Position numbers and translations under genes: made by a program | The notes under the pieces: model-generated | Seen by the model: only the letters and a program-made list of their open reading frames with translations | What the model was told of the DNA's origin: nothing | The model's database searches: none | Shown here: positions 53,745 through 63,990 of the stretch, piece after piece | Layout of the letters: each line of letters starts with the position of its first letter | Numbering within the stretch: position 1 is the first letter of the stretch | Assembly: GCF_963678635.1 (NCBI RefSeq) | Contig: NC_087062.1 | Coordinates: 79,673,200-79,737,199, forward strand | Reading direction: 5' to 3' | Source of the DNA: Symsagittifera roscoffensis | Taxonomy: Eukaryota > Xenacoelomorpha > Acoela > Convolutidae | DNA: 64,000 nt

Positions 53745-54273
53745 CTATAATTCAGAGCTCGAGTTCCTGACTGAGTACGTGTCAAACTGCGATTTCCTCG
53801 AGTTGTCTCCTACAGATGAGTCTACCGTGGAGCGTGTCTCCACATCAGATTCTGCTGTGCATGATCTACTCATCCATCTAAACTCCCCAGACAAAACTTT
53901 GTCCACGTAGTCGTGTCCAGCTTTTAACGCTTCCTTCAGTGTCCGACTCTCCGGACAAATTTTCTCGCTCCGATTTTTTCTACTCAACTGCTATCAATCC
54001 TTGATCGGGCGCCCGGAAAGTGACTGTCTTCATCTAAACCCCGATCTCCTGTTCCTTCGTCTTGTACGATGTTCCCATTAAAACGCTTTGAGGAATTGAG
54101 GATACTAGTTTCTGATCTATTGTCCTACAATCCCCTTCATTTTTCTTGTGCTGGCGTCTTGATGGTTTCATCCGTACTTTCTCACTGACCGTCAGCGATG
54201 GCATGGCTGCTGCCCAATCAGGATCATCTCTTGTCACTTCTCTCTCTAATAACCCACACAGCATCCGCGTCAC
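53745..54273 (-). pseudogene. Pol linker between RNase H and integrase, copy 3
   Basis: Frames 54034-54273 and 53745-53987, nearly identical to 46941-47424 (HDY for HDH near 53906). Confidence 0.5.
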
Positions 54274-54621
54274 TTCTGGTGCACCGTTTTATCTAGCAAG
54301 GAGAGGCTGTTTATCTTCATACGAGATAGTTCCTGTTGAACCAGCTTTGAACGTAGCAACAGATCCAAGGGCATCGAGTCCTTCTTGGGTAAGATCTTAG
54401 TCTCTGCCGCTTTCTCAACTGGTTAATTTAGGATATCCTGGTACAGGATGCGCTGATTCGGTCAGCCATCTCATCAAGGGAAGTGCTTTGTAAGTCTCAT
54501 CTAAGAACTAGAATCCTTCCATGACTTCCGCCTGATTGGCCTGCTTCTGTTCCGATGATTGGCCTGCTTCTGTTCCTAAAATTTAGCTTTCTTGTTAAGG
54601 TTGTCAGCATTCTGGTGCTTT
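54274..54621 (-). other. Decayed pol linker, copy 3
   Basis: Counterpart of 47425-47772, including the duplicated GATTGGCCTGCTTCTGTTCC. Confidence 0.45.
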
Positions 54622-55283
54622 TCACGCATCCTGTGTTCGATTATCATGTGGTAGCCATCCAACCTGACTATCCATCGACCCAATGTAATTCTGGTCCATC
54701 GAGTACGTTTTAAACAAGGATAAAGCTCGCTTCTCCACTCGCAAATTAAAGGGAGCGATCCCCAAGTAGGCACGATACTTCTCCACGAACGTCATTACTG
54801 CAAACATTTCTGCTTTTGGCGGACAGTATTTAATCTCAGTGTCGCTCAAAACCTTACTGCCGTATGCATTGGTACGGAGAACTGTCCTCCCATTCCATTC
54901 TCGCCCCTGATGCAATTTTCCGGAAATGGCTACCACTGAAGAATTAGTGTCGAGACCGTACATGCGTTTCTTCGTGGCCATGCTTAGCATTGGCGCTTCG
55001 CACAGCTCCCGCTTTATATTCTCGACGGCTTCCTGAGCTCTTCCATTCCATTCGAATTTCTTCCTTTTGTTCCTTTTGTTGCACATCAGTTGCTGCATCG
55101 AATAGACTTTTTCTGCGTATCCTTTTATGAAATCTTGAAAAGTTCATCGGCTGCGTGTCAATTTTGGGCGGTCTTGCATGTTAACACGGCCTCCACTGCA
55201 TCCGAATCAGGCATCACGCCATGCTTATCTACAATTTTTCCCAGGTACTTTATTGAGTCCCTAACGATCTCACGGTTCGAAGG
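54622..55283 (-). pseudogene. RNase H domain and RT connection, copy 3
   Basis: 54622-55098 (158 residues) reads IKRELCEAPMLSMATKKRMY, GLDTNSSVVAISGKLHQ and the later YGSKVLSDTEIKY. 54988-55275 carries the 288 bp missing in copy 2, interrupted by stops and frame changes in the RT thumb region. Confidence 0.65.
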
Positions 55284-55863
55284 TTTGCATTTCAAGCGAG
55301 ATCTCTTCATGCAGTCAAGACTTCAGCGAGTCTCTCAATGTTGTCTGTCAAGGTGGATGTCGCTATCACTACGTCATCCACATAGCACATCACAAGATTC
55401 CCATACTTCTTTGTTATGCTTGTCAAAGCCTGAGCCATCAGTCTTTGAAGGGTCGCTGTCGCATTGCACAAGCCAAAAGGCATTCTCTTCCACTGGTACA
55501 AGCCTAACTCACAGGCAAATCCGGTCTTTTCTCTGTCCTGTTTCCGCAAGAAAACCTACCAGAAGACAGAACCCAGGTCCAGTGTCGTGAAAAACTTGTC
55601 ATCGCCAAGTTTCGAGAGACTCTCGTCTATGCTTGGTAAGCGTCCTTTATGGTCAACGCGTTCAGGTAGCGAAAATTGCAGCAGAATCTTAGCTGTCCCC
55701 CCTTCTTTTTGGCTATGACAACTTCACAAGCCCGAGGTGACTTCAATGGTTCTATCATGTCGTTTTTGAGCAGTATTTCTATTTCCCCTCGGAACGCCTC
55801 CAATTTATGAGGTGTCATGCGCCTCCATCCAAATATGTGGGGAAAGGCGCCTTTTTCTATCAC
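55284..55863 (-). pseudogene. Reverse transcriptase, copy 3
   Basis: 55627-55863 reads FPHIFGWRRMTPHKLEAFRG, RFCCNFRYLNALTIKDAYQA, with a small deletion removing PIPRID. Motif A (KFFTTLDLGSVFW) is in frame here, unlike copy 2, but a TAG replaces the next Gln codon. 55307-55549 carries MPFGLCNATATLQ and CYVDDVVIA (YVDD at 55384-55373). Copies 2 and 3 thus carry different lesions in the same domain. Confidence 0.8.
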
Positions 55864-56598
55864 GACTCGTGCTCGACAAAATTACAACAACCAATATTCG
55901 CTTTATGGTTAGAAAAACGTCTGCGTTCCGATTCAAAACTACCCTTAGCAACTCAAACTCTCCCTCCCCTATCTTACCTTTTAGATGCTCCACTTCCGGC
56001 AAAACCGCGTTTGTTAGACTTTCATTCTGATGACGAGGAACGTTCCGAAAAATTCGAGCACTTCGATAAGCCGTCATGTGTTTCAGATCTCATCTAAAAA
56101 AATTTATCAAAAGATGCTTCTTCAGGTTTGGCGTTTCTCCATAGTCCGTCTTCAAGGGCAAAGCGTAGCCAAATTTGCTTCCACGCTCGATTGAAACTGT
56201 TGTGTCCAGTGTGTTCAAGAATACACTCGCACACTGCTTGTTTCGTGTGACGGAAAAGCTCCGGCCTAAAACCACTGAGATTTGACTGTTGGGTTCGGTA
56301 TAAGGCAAACCTGCTTACTATCACTCAATGGGTTTCAACTTCTCAACCTGAAAATCTCTACTACCGCCTGCCTGCCTGCCTGGTCTGTAATTTTCTTTTT
56401 CTGTCTAAAAATTTGGTATCCTTTTCTTATCAGTTATTTTCCTATTATTTGGTCGCTCAACATACTTGCGGTCTGGTTTCTCAATCCAGAACAGTTCATT
56501 ATTAAGATCAATCATCACGTCGCAACTCCTTGCAAAGTCATGTCCAAAAATGAAGCTGATCCGATTCATTCAGGTTCTCCACCACGAGAAAGTTCATC
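55864..56598 (-). pseudogene. Protease-RT spacer, copy 3
   Basis: Counterpart of 48623-49467: 55805-56077 (pre-RT helix) and 56090-56308. Includes the GCCTGCCT run near 56369. Confidence 0.45.
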
Positions 56599-57103
56599 CA
56601 GAGGTTCCGTCATCCCATTTGGAGGACTTTTGTTGGAGTTCTCCTGGATACGTAGATGGCTCCGCGATTGGCGGCTGCCCAACCTTTCCGATGTTTTATT
56701 GGCATTACAGTGACTACTGCTCCTGTGTCTAAGAGTCGTATTACACCGATCGTCTTTCCGTCGTTGTCTAGCAGATGTGCAGTCACATCTGCCTCCTATC
56801 CAATATGTACTGCATCTTGTTCCATCAAGGGGTCACGACCAATTATTTGGACTTCAGCTCTTCTCGACCCATATAGATCTGTCCTATTCTGTTATTGTCT
56901 GTCGTGACATAGGTTTTGGTATCAATACTAATCTTATCCACATTGAGCATCACTTGATATGGTCTATAGATTTCCACGTGACGACCGTGAAGTTTTATTG
57001 TGCGAGTGCCACCCGTCATTAACAAGGCTTGCTTAGCCATCGATTCAATGCGTGGCTCTGTTTGTCTCAGATAATCTGCATAAATGTCCAGATGAAGGTT
57101 CAC
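56599..57103 (-). pseudogene. Retroelement aspartic protease, copy 3
   Basis: 56843-57103 (86 residues) covers the N-terminal part to EELKSK. A frame shift follows, and the DTG active site (RLLDTGAVVTVM) is read in another frame near 56733-56705. Broken by at least one small deletion near 56840. Confidence 0.6.
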
Positions 57104-57709
57104 TCAGATTTCTGATTACCTGATGCCCTTCCTTGTGGCACCATCCTGACTGTCTGTCCTGAGATCACACTTAATTTCTTGCTCAAACTGCTGGGTGCCT
57201 TCGTCTTATCTATCACTGAGGCTTCAAAGGCGTTGAGTTGATCTTGAGTTCTCTCGTTCTCCACTTCGAGCTTGACCTATTGTTCATGTTCCTTTGTTAC
57301 CATCTCCTTAGCTGTCAATACTAAGGAGATTGCAGCTCCAAAAGGTAAGCGTGGGTTTTTGCGACCATCGGTGGGCCCCGCTCGAAAGCGGCCATGCCCA
57401 ATGCTGCTACTCGAGGAGTCAAGTGCAGCCGCTTGTTTGACTCCGGTTCTGTTCTCAAGACTATAGCTTACAAATGAGCTTTTGTTTCTTTGGTGTTCTG
57501 GCTCTTTGGCATTTCCGCTTCCTCGGCCTCCATTCCTCTGAACCACAGGTCATTTGACATTTTCACTATCACTTGATGATCGTCCTCGATTCCTGGCTTC
57601 TTTTTAGTTGTTTGCTGAAATTGGATAGCTCCAATCCCAACACATCGTTTAACTCTAGCATTTGTAGTGAATAGTCTTTCAATCCTCTCATGGTGCTTGA
57701 GATGTCTGA
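57104..57709 (-). pseudogene. Gag-pol linker region, copy 3
   Basis: 57277-57546 and 57468-57713 match the frames at 38579-39192. A stop replaces the codon after KEHEQ (57276), so the helix is cut. Confidence 0.45.
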
Positions 57710-58115
57710 TCATGCTGCAAGCAATTCTGACCGGAGTGGTCTCACATTCATCGCCTTCACTTTGCGATTTGGGACACGTATGATGACATCATACTTCCCT
57801 TCTGAGAGGAGTGCAATCATTGTATTCCCGCGTGTTTCCGCCTCTCTCATCAGGCGTGCCTTTCTGGCTTTAATGCCTGACAAAGCCTTCTCATGCCTTA
57901 GCTGCTTGATGTCCGCCACGGCAACCCAAAACTGTGGCAAATCTGATTTAAAATGACCCTCCAGGTTGCAAAAGGAACAGCTGGGGCCAAATTTTGCAAT
58001 TACTCCTCTCATTAAATCCTCATGATCTTCTTTCAGGCCCTGTTTAAAGGTTGAGCATGCAAATAGATGATGGTCTGTGGAACTGCAGATTGCACAAAAA
58101 GTCTCTTGTCTATGT
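57710..58115 (-). pseudogene. Gag nucleocapsid with two zinc knuckles
   Basis: Open from about 58115. The first knuckle (near 58090-58050) is a perfect CX2CX4HX4C: C-AI-C-SSTD-H-HLFA-C. The second (about 57982-57944) is C-SF-C-NLEG-H-FKSD-L, with Leu for the last Cys. Known: CCHC knuckles of Gag bind the element's RNA. After ALSGIKARKARLMREAE the frame crosses at about 57825 into MIALLSEGKYDVI, the end of the second SGNH-like module, a join that also marks where this copy departs from copies 1 and 2. Confidence 0.7.
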
Positions 58116-58369
58116 CATTTTTGGGCTTCTATCAGTTATTTTCCTGGTTTGCAGGTCATCTGTTAAATATGCCATAACTGTTTTTGTAATATACTGATCC
58201 CATCGGAGGTTTCAGCAGCAGATATTTCTTTGGACTTCAATCGCAGCTCTTCTCGGCTAGGTGCTTTGGTTGTAAGAGGTGTACAGTGCGTCACTTACAT
58301 TGTCCTGATTTCATCGTTGTTCACACAATCAATGAACTTTGAAACTACTGCCAAGTTCATTGTGCTGTT
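58116..58369 (-). other. Decayed gag between capsid and nucleocapsid
   Basis: Interrupted frame with readable APSREELRLKSKE. A single-copy region in the window. Confidence 0.4.
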
Positions 58370-59295
58370 TCACTCGTCCGGTTGACTACGCCTTCTAAGC
58401 ATTACTAAGCCATCCAAGAATGTGTCTATGGTTTCATCTTGACGTTGTCTTCGTTTCTCGAAGCGAATAATTGCTTGCTGTCCTTGCACTCGCGAGCCAA
58501 AGCGGTTTAACAGTATTTCGAAGATTTTCTCAGCAATGTCCCGTTGGTGTTGCTTTATGGCCATCACGCATTCAGGACTGTACCTTCCAAGTTGCTGGTG
58601 AGCACACTGCTTTCTTGTCTTTCTGTCATGCTGTCTCCCCAAAATGCAATTTCATGACTTCAATCCATGCATCTACACAACCGTCAGATTCATCCTTAGA
58701 ACATCTCGGTATCTTGAACACCCTTTTAGACTTCTCGTTGCGCTCATTGATCCTGGAAAACCTTGTGATAAAAATCTCCTAAGACCTGCTAAGAGGCTCA
58801 AACGCCGTGGCCATCGCCGTTGCATTTCGTGAAAATCCACTTCGATTGTTCGTATCTGCTGATTGAGACTCTGGAGCATCCCTCCTGTTCGAGTCGCTGG
58901 GCTGAGCTGTTGCCGGATTCGATTGATTCCAATTTGAGAAATCACCTCTTTTAATCGCTTGTTCGTCTCGCGTAAGTCTTTCGTTCGAGACTAGTTTACT
59001 GCCAGTAGAGCCCCCTCTGATTTTCGTGGGATTCCTAGGCCGGTGACTCCCAGCAGCGTTGCTGCATGAGTTTACCCTTCCTCCTGTGGACCCTGTTTGA
59101 ATGCTCAGTGTTTGAATGCTCATTGAAGTTCATTCTCGGTTCTCTGCTAGCTTCCCTCGAGTGTGCTCCTCTGTTTCTGGGTCGTCTCCTGTTTCCAGGT
59201 GACCATTCAATCTGTCCATTATGGGCTGAGTGCATCTTTCCAGCATCGCGTCTATCCTTGTATCGAGAGTCCCCTGAGTCTGCTCTTGCTGACAC
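58370..59295 (-). pseudogene. Gag, matrix/capsid region
   Basis: 58370-58642 reads ECVMAIKQHQRDIAEKIFEI, then FEKRRQRQDETIDTFLDGL and MLRRRSQPDE, the helical R-Q-x-x-E-T-I/V-x-x-F-L-x-x-L pattern typical of Ty3/gypsy capsids. 58779-59123 and 59035-59295 are polar, N/S/R-rich N-terminal sequence with shifting frames. This is the only gag copy in the window. Confidence 0.6.
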
Positions 59296-59873
59296 CCAAG
59301 TTGATCAGGTCACTTCTCAATCGTTTCCCTCTTTCTTCAGCCTTCCATGTCATTCGCGACAATTTTCAGGTAAAATACTCAACAGTCCTGTCTTTTAAAC
59401 GTTTTTCGCTTTTACTAACCTCCTAACTGTTGCGATTTATTTCCATCCGTAGACTTTCTCTCCCAACATGATCTCCTTTTTCCAGTTTATTCAATCTTAT
59501 TGCAATTTGTTCTTTCTGATCAGCCACGCTATCCACAATCCTGGTCAGGCCTCTTCCACTGATGCTCCGTTGTCCACCAGTGGAGTCACTAGTGGTGGCG
59601 TTACCTTGTTCAATCCAGGCAGTTTGGTACTGGTTGAGACTCGTGTTTTTCCATTCTGTCTACCTTCATACGGTCCTCTAGTTCCCCTAGTGTGATCCCT
59701 GACCCGATGACTCGTTCCTGATTGCATGTCTCAATTTGCCATTGTCATGAACTCTCTCGATTGTTGTATTTCATCAATAGTCTTGTTTATGTTTCTGACC
59801 GAACCAAATCGATCCGAATAGCCATTATCCGTCTTTGCGGGTGCTTCGTTTTCTTGAGTCGAACTACTCCAGC
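59296..59873 (-). other. Decayed upstream gag or leader
   Basis: Fragments such as 59545-59727 (60 residues; HTRGTRGPYEGRQNGKTRVS) continue the direction of gag, but I recognise no motif. Confidence 0.35.
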
Positions 59874-60113
59874 TCACTTGAGACTCAGAGTCATCAATTT
59901 CTCGATTATCTTTTTCCCTTGGTGGGTGTCGACTTCATCGCCAGTTCTTGTTCCCCTGGTGATTAGAAAAAAATATCCCAACGTGTTCTTTACTCGTTCC
60001 GAAAACGAAGAAGACGTTGCCGCTTTCTCAGTTACTCCACGCATCATGGCATTGACAGCAGGTGAGCCTCCTACTGCCGGGTTTTCCATCGAAATGTCGA
60101 ACATTTCTGGCAT
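59874..60113 (-). pseudogene. 79-residue frame upstream of gag
   Basis: Starts at ATG and reads MFDISMENPAVGGSPAVNAM, then TSSSFSERVKNTLGYFFLIT. Possibly the N-terminal part of gag or a separate leader ORF. No family recognised. Confidence 0.3.
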
Positions 60114-60197
60114 TTCCTCTCGATCAAGAGTCCCGGTTGAATTAGCGAAATTGTGGCCCTATTCCCATTTTCTTCGGTTCCACGTCCCGCCCGATTC

Positions 60198-60350
60198 TCA
60201 TCCGGACTGGGGTTTGGATGAGTCTCTACTTCCATATTTGTTTTTTTGTCTTCCAGGAATTTGACTTAATGTTTCAATCATTCCGCCAGAAACTTTCTTC
60301 CCCTTCTTGTTCCGAGTCATCTTGATTCTTTCCACAAAAGGATCATTCAT
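60198..60350 (-). pseudogene. Candidate gag start (50-residue frame)
   Basis: ATG at 60350-60348 opens MNDPFVERIKMTRNKKGKKV and stops after KPQSG. It is the last minus-strand frame before the 366-bp direct repeats and may mark the 5' end of the element's coding region. Confidence 0.3.
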
Positions 60351-60415
60351 TGATTTCTCTTGTTTCTTCCGTATAAACTTCCCGGAGCTATCACTTAGCT
60401 AAAGAACCCTCAACT

Positions 60416-60766
60416 TGTCTAGTTTCATCTTAAACTATTTTACTGTTAACCCACTTGATTCGCTTGCTACTGTATTTGTTGTCTAACCATAGATAATAGT
60501 AACACGACACGAAAATGTCCAAAAATTTTAACCAAAAAGTGACCACAAATCTTATTTAGTTATCACAGTAAAGCGTATTTCGAATTTATGCACAGTATTG
60601 ACCTACTTTTTTATTAGTAAAACATTAGCACAGTCTGGTGAAGTCAATATCTTTAAGAGATAGTGCACTCACTACCCAATCCAGAAAAAAAAATTTTTTC
60701 AACTTGAGTAAGGAAGAATCAAAAAAATGTATGTGTTTTGCGATTGGTTTGTCGCAATTTTCCAGA
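60416..60766 (-). repeat. 366-bp-period direct repeat, copy 1 (possible LTR)
   Basis: 351 bp. On the minus strand it begins TGGAAAATTGCGAC and ends GAAACTAGACA, that is TG...CA as in LTRs. It lies just upstream of the presumed gag start. A primer-binding site is not evident after ACTAGACA (AGTTGAGGGTTC follows), and no matching repeat was found at the other end of the retroelement, so LTR identity is unproven. Confidence 0.5.
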
Positions 60767-60781
60767 TTAGACTTTAAATAA

Positions 60782-61124
60782 TGTCTAGTTTCATCTTAAC
60801 CTATTTTACTGTTAACCCACTTGATTCGCTTGCTACTGTATTTGTTGTCTAACCATAGATAATAGTAACACGACACGAAAATGTCCAAAAATTTTAACCA
60901 AAAAGTGACCACAAATCTTATTTAGTTATCACAGTAAAGCGTATTTCGAATTTATGCACAGTATTGACCTACTTTTTTATTAGTAAAACATTAGCACAGT
61001 CTGGTGAAGTCAATATCTTTAAGAGATAGTGCACTCACTACCCAATCCAGAAAAAAAAAATTTTCAACTTGAGTAAGGAAGAATCAAAAAAATGTATGTG
61101 TTTTGCGATTGGTTTGTCGCAATT
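60782..61124 (-). repeat. 366-bp-period direct repeat, copy 2
   Basis: Differs from copy 1 by a handful of bases (for example TTAACC for TTAAAC, and the A/T run near 61050). It diverges at AATTTTGTAG, lacking the terminal TGG. The copies are separated by 15 bp. Confidence 0.75.
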
Positions 61125-61576
61125 TTGTAGTCAAACAGAATTCTAAGGAAGGAGCTTCCCCTGCTTAATGCCGCACTAAACAGATGAAACTTGAAGGCAG
61201 TGTTCTTCTCAAGTGGCCGACTATTGCACCCACCGATTTCTGTAATACCTATCTGCCTTCGGATTGCCCGAGCTAGAACTACTAAAATTCTCAAAGCAAC
61301 CACTGTTCCGAAAATCAGTTTCGGATTCTAATCCAAATAAATCAGTGTCGAATTTTGTTGCCGGTTAGACCTAGAGTCGCGATTGGAGACCTGTTTTGAT
61401 TTTCCTATGGTCTTCTCAGTTTTTATTTAAAGACAAGTTACCAGTGCAGTTACTGGTTTTCTGTCTTTCTTGGTCTGCTTCTCTGTCCTAATATCTTAAT
61501 TCTGTTCACTTAGTGTCTTGTTTTCGTTTACGTACGTATTAGGATCTCTTTGATTGCATTCGTAAAAAAACTATTT
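61125..61576. other. No recognisable gene
   Basis: A minus-strand frame at 61064-61303 begins in this region and ends inside the direct repeat. It has no recognisable motif. Confidence 0.4.
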
Positions 61577-61880
61577 AGACCCTCCGGATCAGTGTTCAGG
61601 GAACCTTCCGAATTGGCAAAAAACAGGACCCCTCAGTTTTAGGACCCCTCCAGAATGGCTTAAAACAGGACCCTTCCAAATTGAGACCCTGCAGGATTGT
61701 TAGAAAATAGGACTCTTCCGAATTGGTGCCTCTCCAGATTGGCAAAATTTGACCCTTCCGAATTGGCAAAAAACAGGACCCCTCCGAATCGGAAACCCCT
61801 CCAGATAGGTAAAATATGACCCTTCCAAAATGTCAAAATGGGAAACCGATACTTTTCCAGATACGGTTTCAAAGCCTTTT
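61577..61880. repeat. Degenerate minisatellite (GACCCTTCCGAATTGGCAAAA-like units)
   Basis: About ten imperfect units of roughly 25-37 bp with the core GACCC(T/C)TCCxxATTGGCAAAA. The core resembles the GACCCTTCCGGATTCTCGAA hairpin of array B units. The 70-residue minus-strand frame here (61660-61872) is a by-product. Confidence 0.7.
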
Positions 61881-63160
61881 ATGCAAAATCAAAACAAAAA
61901 GGGTTCGTTCTGGCTTCAGACCCTTCCGATTTGAAGCTATGCGGCTTACTTAACAATTTTCCTTAACAATGAGAGGTCTTTTAATAACTCTATTTCTGAC
62001 TCTACTGTCGTTTTCTAGGTTCCCTAACCTTCCTTTTTGTCGAGAACAACGTAAAAATGCCTTAATCAATCGTCACTGCCGTTTGGTAGGGTATAAAGAC
62101 TTCCAAAAAAAAATTACAAAACCCTGAAGGGTATACCTTCAAAAACCCGTTGTTTGCTATCAACACTTCTTCAAGTTTTTTTGTGCTTAGCTTCTTCGCA
62201 AAACGATTAGCTCACGTTTAGGTCTACTTAATTTTTGATTTAAAGGCACCAAGATGAACTGGATTGGTTCAATTGTTCTAAAGTTATACAGCAAAACGTC
62301 TTTTGAGAAGATTCAAATATTTTTCAAACTTAAAGGTTCCGCTTAACTTTTTCTGAAATTCTCTTCCTCTTTGACATCAAAATTATCGATTCCAGCTCGG
62401 AAGACCTATTTTTTTCTAGTTCAGTGCAAAAATGAACGTCTAAAAAGTTTCAGCTGAAAAAAAATCTCAAAAACCATGCTACTTGGACACCTCCGGATTG
62501 ATGAATCTACTAAATCAAACACATTAAGTTCGATTTCACTGGGGTAAGGAAGGTTGTCGGCAAATGGGTTCTAAAACCTGTCAATTCCTGACAACAATTT
62601 TTATCGCACGAACTCGAAACTTTTCAAAAGTTTCTTATTTTGCGGCGTTTCGTTTTTTCAAAATCACGAAACAACAAATTTCTGTATCCAATTAGTTTCA
62701 ACAACGTCTGAACTAAATTCAACCGGTTGCTTTAGTTATATCAGTCCTGTCTTAATGTAACTCACTATCTTTGTCTTTTTTTGTTTAAAAAAAGTTGATA
62801 TCTCAAAAATTGCGTTTTGTGGCTAATCAAAATATACTTGATTTGAATCTAAAAAGCGGTCTGTTTACGTTCTATTTGACTGAAGAAATGTGTAGGGATT
62901 TTAGTACGAGTAGTACAAATAGTAGTACTAAAAGTTACTAGTACCTCCAGGTCCATTCAATGTCCGATTTAAGGTGCTTAACTCGGAAATTCGCAACTCT
63001 GTTGAGGATCACTACTGTGCAGTCACTGTCGAGCCCCCACAGATTTATTGATAACGTACTTTCTTTACCAAAAGGGATACAAAAAGGCGCTCGACAAACA
63101 GGCAAAACATAAAACTTATCACATGTATTTAATAAGTCTATCACAACAAAATTTGTTTCT
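61881..63160. other. A+T-rich, no recognisable feature
   Basis: Read on both strands. No convincing open frame, tRNA, hairpin array or match to other parts of the window. A small palindromic TAGTACT/AGTACTA cluster lies at 62901-62943. Confidence 0.5.
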
Positions 63161-63590
63161 CCACTGTACGGTGGGGTGGTTTCTGGTCACACTCAAAGAT
63201 ATCAAATCTGGTCTCCAAACTTTACTGCTCAAATCTTCTTAGTTTTCGAGAAATGGCGTTTTTTTCTAAAAAACGTTGATATAGAGAAACTTTTACTTTT
63301 TTATATTTGTCAAACTTATGAATGGGCGCTTTCGGATTGCACTCAGCGCTTGCAAATCTGGTCTTAAAATGTTACAGCTCAAATCTTTCGGTTTCCGAGA
63401 TATGAGGTTTTATGGTTTTTCAAACTAATTCAAAGCAAATTTGATTCAAAAAAATTAACAAAACTTGAGTTTCTCCACTATATTGGTTTGATTTCTGATG
63501 AAACTGAAGAATTACAATAATGGCCTCAAATTTTTACATCTCAAGCTTGTTTGATTTTTGAGCTATTTGTGACTTCAACTTTACCCTCTG
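63161..63590. repeat. Degenerate tandem repeats (about three units of 140-160 bp)
   Basis: Recurring order of TTTCTCCACT, then TCTGGT or TTTGATTTCTG, then ATC/ACAGCTCAAATCTT, then a GTTTT/TTTCCGAGA-like end, near 63161, 63300 and 63470. Divergence is high. No coding sense. Confidence 0.5.
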
Positions 63591-63744
63591 CGTTCCAAAC
63601 CTTACTTCCGGCCCTAGGCCAAGGGCCTTATTTAGAGCATCAGCTCGGCGCAGAGTGCTTCGGCTTCGTTAATGGGTCTGCCGATCATGATGTTAAAGAA
63701 TAACACCCAGGAGCGTCAAAAAAACGTATATGTTACATTTTCCC

Positions 63745-63990
63745 AGAAGTACATACCGACGGAAAAAAAGAGGTAGGTCCCAAAAACGACTGGTTAGCGT
63801 TTAAATAGCTTCACATGCTTTCCACCGTCTCTAGCAAAGCCATTTTAAGGTGTGGTTCATTAACATCGGGTCGACAAAGTCATTACATTTTGAGTCTATC
63901 GGCCAAACCGCGCAAATTAACTTAGTGGCATGCAGAAATAGTGAGCTCATGGCTGGGTCTCAGTATCCCCAAACCGCGAGGTCACTCCTA
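63745..63990 (-). repeat. Family CR copy, inverted
   Basis: Reverse complement of the CR segments at 3521-3770 and 5502-5752 (TACATACCGACGG, CGACTGGTTAGCG, CGGCCAAACCGCGCAAATTAA, CTGGGTCTCAGTATCCC). The same orientation as the first CR arm of array A units (9078-9262). It is about as diverged from the array arms as from the R copies. Confidence 0.75.

Larger units (their letters stand above)
34612..60350 (-). mobile_element. Composite minus-strand retroelement wreckage (Ty3/gypsy-like pol, three partial copies, plus a second element)
   Basis: Right to left: gag, protease, RT, RNase H, integrase zinc domain, coiled coil, SGNH-like module, second module, then again protease, RT, RNase H, integrase zinc domain, coiled coil, block Q, block P2, then linker, integrase zinc domain, coiled coil, SGNH-like, second module, protease, block P1 and 3' flank. 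The segment 38084-42720 repeats 49468-54098, and 46190-49467 repeats 52994-56598 apart from a 288-bp deletion. No LTR lies between the copies. Frameshifts and stops are frequent, so no copy is coding-competent. Confidence 0.8.

Noticed and set aside
61660-61872. 70-residue repetitive protein
   Set aside because: It is translation of the minisatellite. No start context and no family.
62938-63367. Small frames of 60-68 residues near the right end
   Set aside because: They overlap each other on both strands in A+T-rich repetitive DNA and lack any recognisable feature.
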